DNA of 6,283 bases from JAIOHN01 sp038258185. GTDB lineage: Bacteria > Chloroflexota > Anaerolineae > Aggregatilineales > Phototrophicaceae. The DNA is taken from contig JBBSQD010000336.1 in assembly GCA_038258185.1 (NCBI GenBank), positions 1 through 6,283 on the forward strand. The letters run 5' to 3'. Below, piece after piece: positions 5,309 through 6,283 of the stretch. The position numbers and the translations under genes were made by a program. Below the pieces are notes generated by a model. It made no database searches. It saw only the letters and a list, made by a program, of their open reading frames with translations, and was not told where the DNA came from. Each line of letters starts with the position of its first letter. Position 1 is the first letter of the stretch.

Positions 5309-5980
5309 ATGTTTTACCAAAACAGACGTTTTATAGCGGGAGTAGTGGTGAGTAGTATGTTCCTTACTGTACTTACGGTGCTGATTTTATCCCAACAGGG
5401 CGTGAGTTCGGCACCACGGGTTCCACCCCTGACAAATCCTATTGATGGTCAAATTGTCTATGTGGTCAGCAGTGATCTTTCACAGGTTGATCCCTTAGTT
5501 GCGCCTGAGAAACTGGAACGCACGATTGGTTCGCAATCAGCTTATCAGTGGAATGAAGTCGTGGAGATCAATGAATCTTCCCCGATTGATGCGCTGGTAA
5601 TTCATGAAAGTGCGCTGCCGTTTGTCGACCAGCAGTGGGTTACTGCCGCTTATCAACGCGGTGTCTTGATTGCCGGGATCAATATTGGCGGCCCGGAAAT
5701 GGCGAATTTAGTGGGTAATTCGAGCATTGCCAATGATGACTTCGCTGCGGATACCTCTCTGCCCATGTTTACTATGGTTGCACTGCCTGTCAGTGGGGAC
5801 AACCCTGATGAAATAGCACGGGTGATGGATGCTTATAATAAAAGTGGTGGGGCTGAAATGGTAGAAGGTATTCAGGGACGTGTCAGTATCGGTATGGATG
5901 GTGCTACGGACACATTGAATAGTGAAAATGGGTATAACATCTTCACCCTCCAATTGAAGCTTAAAATGGAAGATCGGTAA
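5309..5980 (+). CDS. Uncharacterised membrane-anchored or secreted protein, 223 aa
   Basis: No characterised family is recognised. The N-terminus is a positively charged NRR followed by a hydrophobic stretch at about residues 8-27, then polar SQQGVSSAPRVPPL; this is a signal anchor or a cleavable Sec signal peptide (possible cleavage near the SSA at 33-35), so the remaining 190 residues should be outside the membrane. There is no lipobox, and the protein contains no cysteine. The exported part alternates short strands and helices (IVYVVSSD; DALVIHESALPFVDQQWVTAAYQRGVLIAGINIGG; ARVMDAYNKSG), suggesting one alpha/beta domain with a possible ligand pocket. Base composition looks more AT-rich than the flanking enzymes, consistent with a lineage-specific or acquired gene. 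It is a single-gene unit with its own promoter and a strong terminator 13 bp after the stop codon. Confidence 0.8.
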   Translation: MFYQNRRFIAGVVVSSMFLTVLTVLILSQQGVSSAPRVPPLTNPIDGQIVYVVSSDLSQVDPLVAPEKLERTIGSQSAYQWNEVVEINESSPIDALVIHESALPFVDQQWVTAAYQRGVLIAGINIGGPEMANLVGNSSIANDDFAADTSLPMFTMVALPVSGDNPDEIARVMDAYNKSGGAEMVEGIQGRVSIGMDGATDTLNSENGYNIFTLQLKLKMEDR

Positions 5981-5992
5981 ATGTGAAGTGTT

Positions 5993-6025
5993 ATGGCGGG
6001 CTTATTTTTTAAGTCCGCCATTTTT
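5993..6025 (+). terminator. Rho-independent terminator
   Basis: ATGGCGGGCTTA (5993-6004) pairs with TAAGTCCGCCAT (6010-6021), a 12-bp stem with one G:T pair and a T-rich 5-nt loop, followed by TTTTT. It stands just after the stop of the 223-aa gene. On the opposite strand the hairpin is not followed by a T-run, so it serves mainly the plus strand, although it also lies beyond the end of the converging M24 gene. Confidence 0.9.
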
Positions 6026-6033
6026 ATTGTCGC

Positions 6034-6283
6034 TTACAGTTCGATAATCCCCGGACGGTTGATGACCTGACCGCCAATTTCTACCGGGATGACCGGCCAA
6101 TCTGCCGGAGCGGCGCTGACGATTTCAAGACCATCTTCATGCACCAGAATCGTATCTTCGGACTTGCAACCCACCACCGACGGATTCCAGGCGTAGGCCG
6201 AACCCGCCAGCACGACGCGCTCATCGTTGGGCGTGACGATCCATTCGCGCGAGGCATAACCCGCTGGCCCACCCTGATGATGA
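6034..6283 (-). CDS. M24-family metallopeptidase (Xaa-Pro aminopeptidase-like), C-terminal fragment
   Basis: The minus-strand frame is open from the window edge to TAA at 6034-6036 and gives 82 residues without a start codon; the gene continues beyond the right edge. The fragment begins HHQGGPAGYASREW and contains AYAWNPSVVGCKSEDTILVHEDG, which matches the C-terminal 'pita-bread' end of M24 proteins: the His cluster near the active site, then KSEDTILV, whose E42 corresponds to the last metal-binding Glu (E406 of E. coli PepP). At the place of the penultimate metal-site Glu (E383 in PepP, VEPG) it has N33 (WNPS). Such HHQGG/WNPS proteins are a recognisable M24 subgroup annotated as Xaa-Pro aminopeptidases, but actual peptidase activity is uncertain. 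A shadow frame on the same strand (6081-6272) is not coding. The gene converges on the 223-aa gene, separated by the terminator. Confidence 0.85.
   Translation of the reverse strand, partial: HHQGGPAGYASREWIVTPNDERVVLAGSAYAWNPSVVGCKSEDTILVHEDGLEIVSAAPADWPVIPVEIGGQVINRPGIIEL

Noticed and set aside
6081..6272. Minus-strand 63-codon frame at the right end
   Set aside because: The overlapping frame on the same strand without a start codon matches the M24 C-terminus; this one has no recognisable content.
1..6283. A multi-gene defence, secretion or biosynthetic system
   Set aside because: The genes are mixed housekeeping or accessory enzymes on both strands with separate promoters, and no characteristic effector, nuclease-helicase, toxin or synthase set is present.

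Overview
This window looks like ordinary bacterial chromosome from an environmental, non-model lineage. Genes are dense, coding regions look mid-50s % GC by eye, Shine-Dalgarno sites are recognisable and the promoters are sigma70-like. The mix of genes (a Thr-type sulfatase-like hydrolase, an App1/DUF2183 phosphatase, an HHQGG-type M24 peptidase, lineage-specific orphans) and a GC-rich palindromic intergenic repeat would fit Chloroflexota or a similar phylum. That placement is an impression from gene style, not a demonstrated assignment.

Left block (2-2819, plus strand): the C-terminal 511 codons of a sulfatase-like alkaline-phosphatase-superfamily hydrolase whose start lies just outside the window; a NUDIX hydrolase joined to it by an ATGA stop/start overlap; a tiny broken P-loop NTPase remnant (2003-2121); and an endonuclease III-like DNA glycosylase with an intact FeS cluster motif. 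The first two genes are very probably translationally coupled, and the block could be one transcript.

Middle block: the 243-bp gap 2820-3062 holds a roughly 130-bp imperfect inverted repeat with nested arms, then a probable leader for an App1-type (DUF2183) HAD-fold phosphatase (3063-4241, plus). This gene converges on a minus-strand VOC-family protein (4283-4660), with a hairpin in the gap.

Right block: the VOC gene and an uncharacterised 101-aa gene (4753-5058) both run on the minus strand. Each has GTAC-containing, partly palindromic motifs upstream, and the VOC promoter is unusually clear. An AT-rich 250-bp divergent spacer separates the 101-aa gene from a plus-strand 223-aa membrane-anchored or exported orphan (5309-5980), which ends in a strong intrinsic terminator. 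The window closes with the C-terminal 82 residues of a minus-strand M24-family (Xaa-Pro aminopeptidase-like) protein, which has no start codon inside the window.

The genes do not form one obvious pathway. I see no CRISPR array, tRNA or rRNA, transposase, phage gene, toxin-antitoxin pair or recognisable defence system. The observations most worth following are the P-loop remnant, the nested inverted repeat, the shared AAGTAC/TGTACT motifs around the two small minus-strand genes, and the non-canonical active-site residues in the sulfatase-like and M24 proteins.
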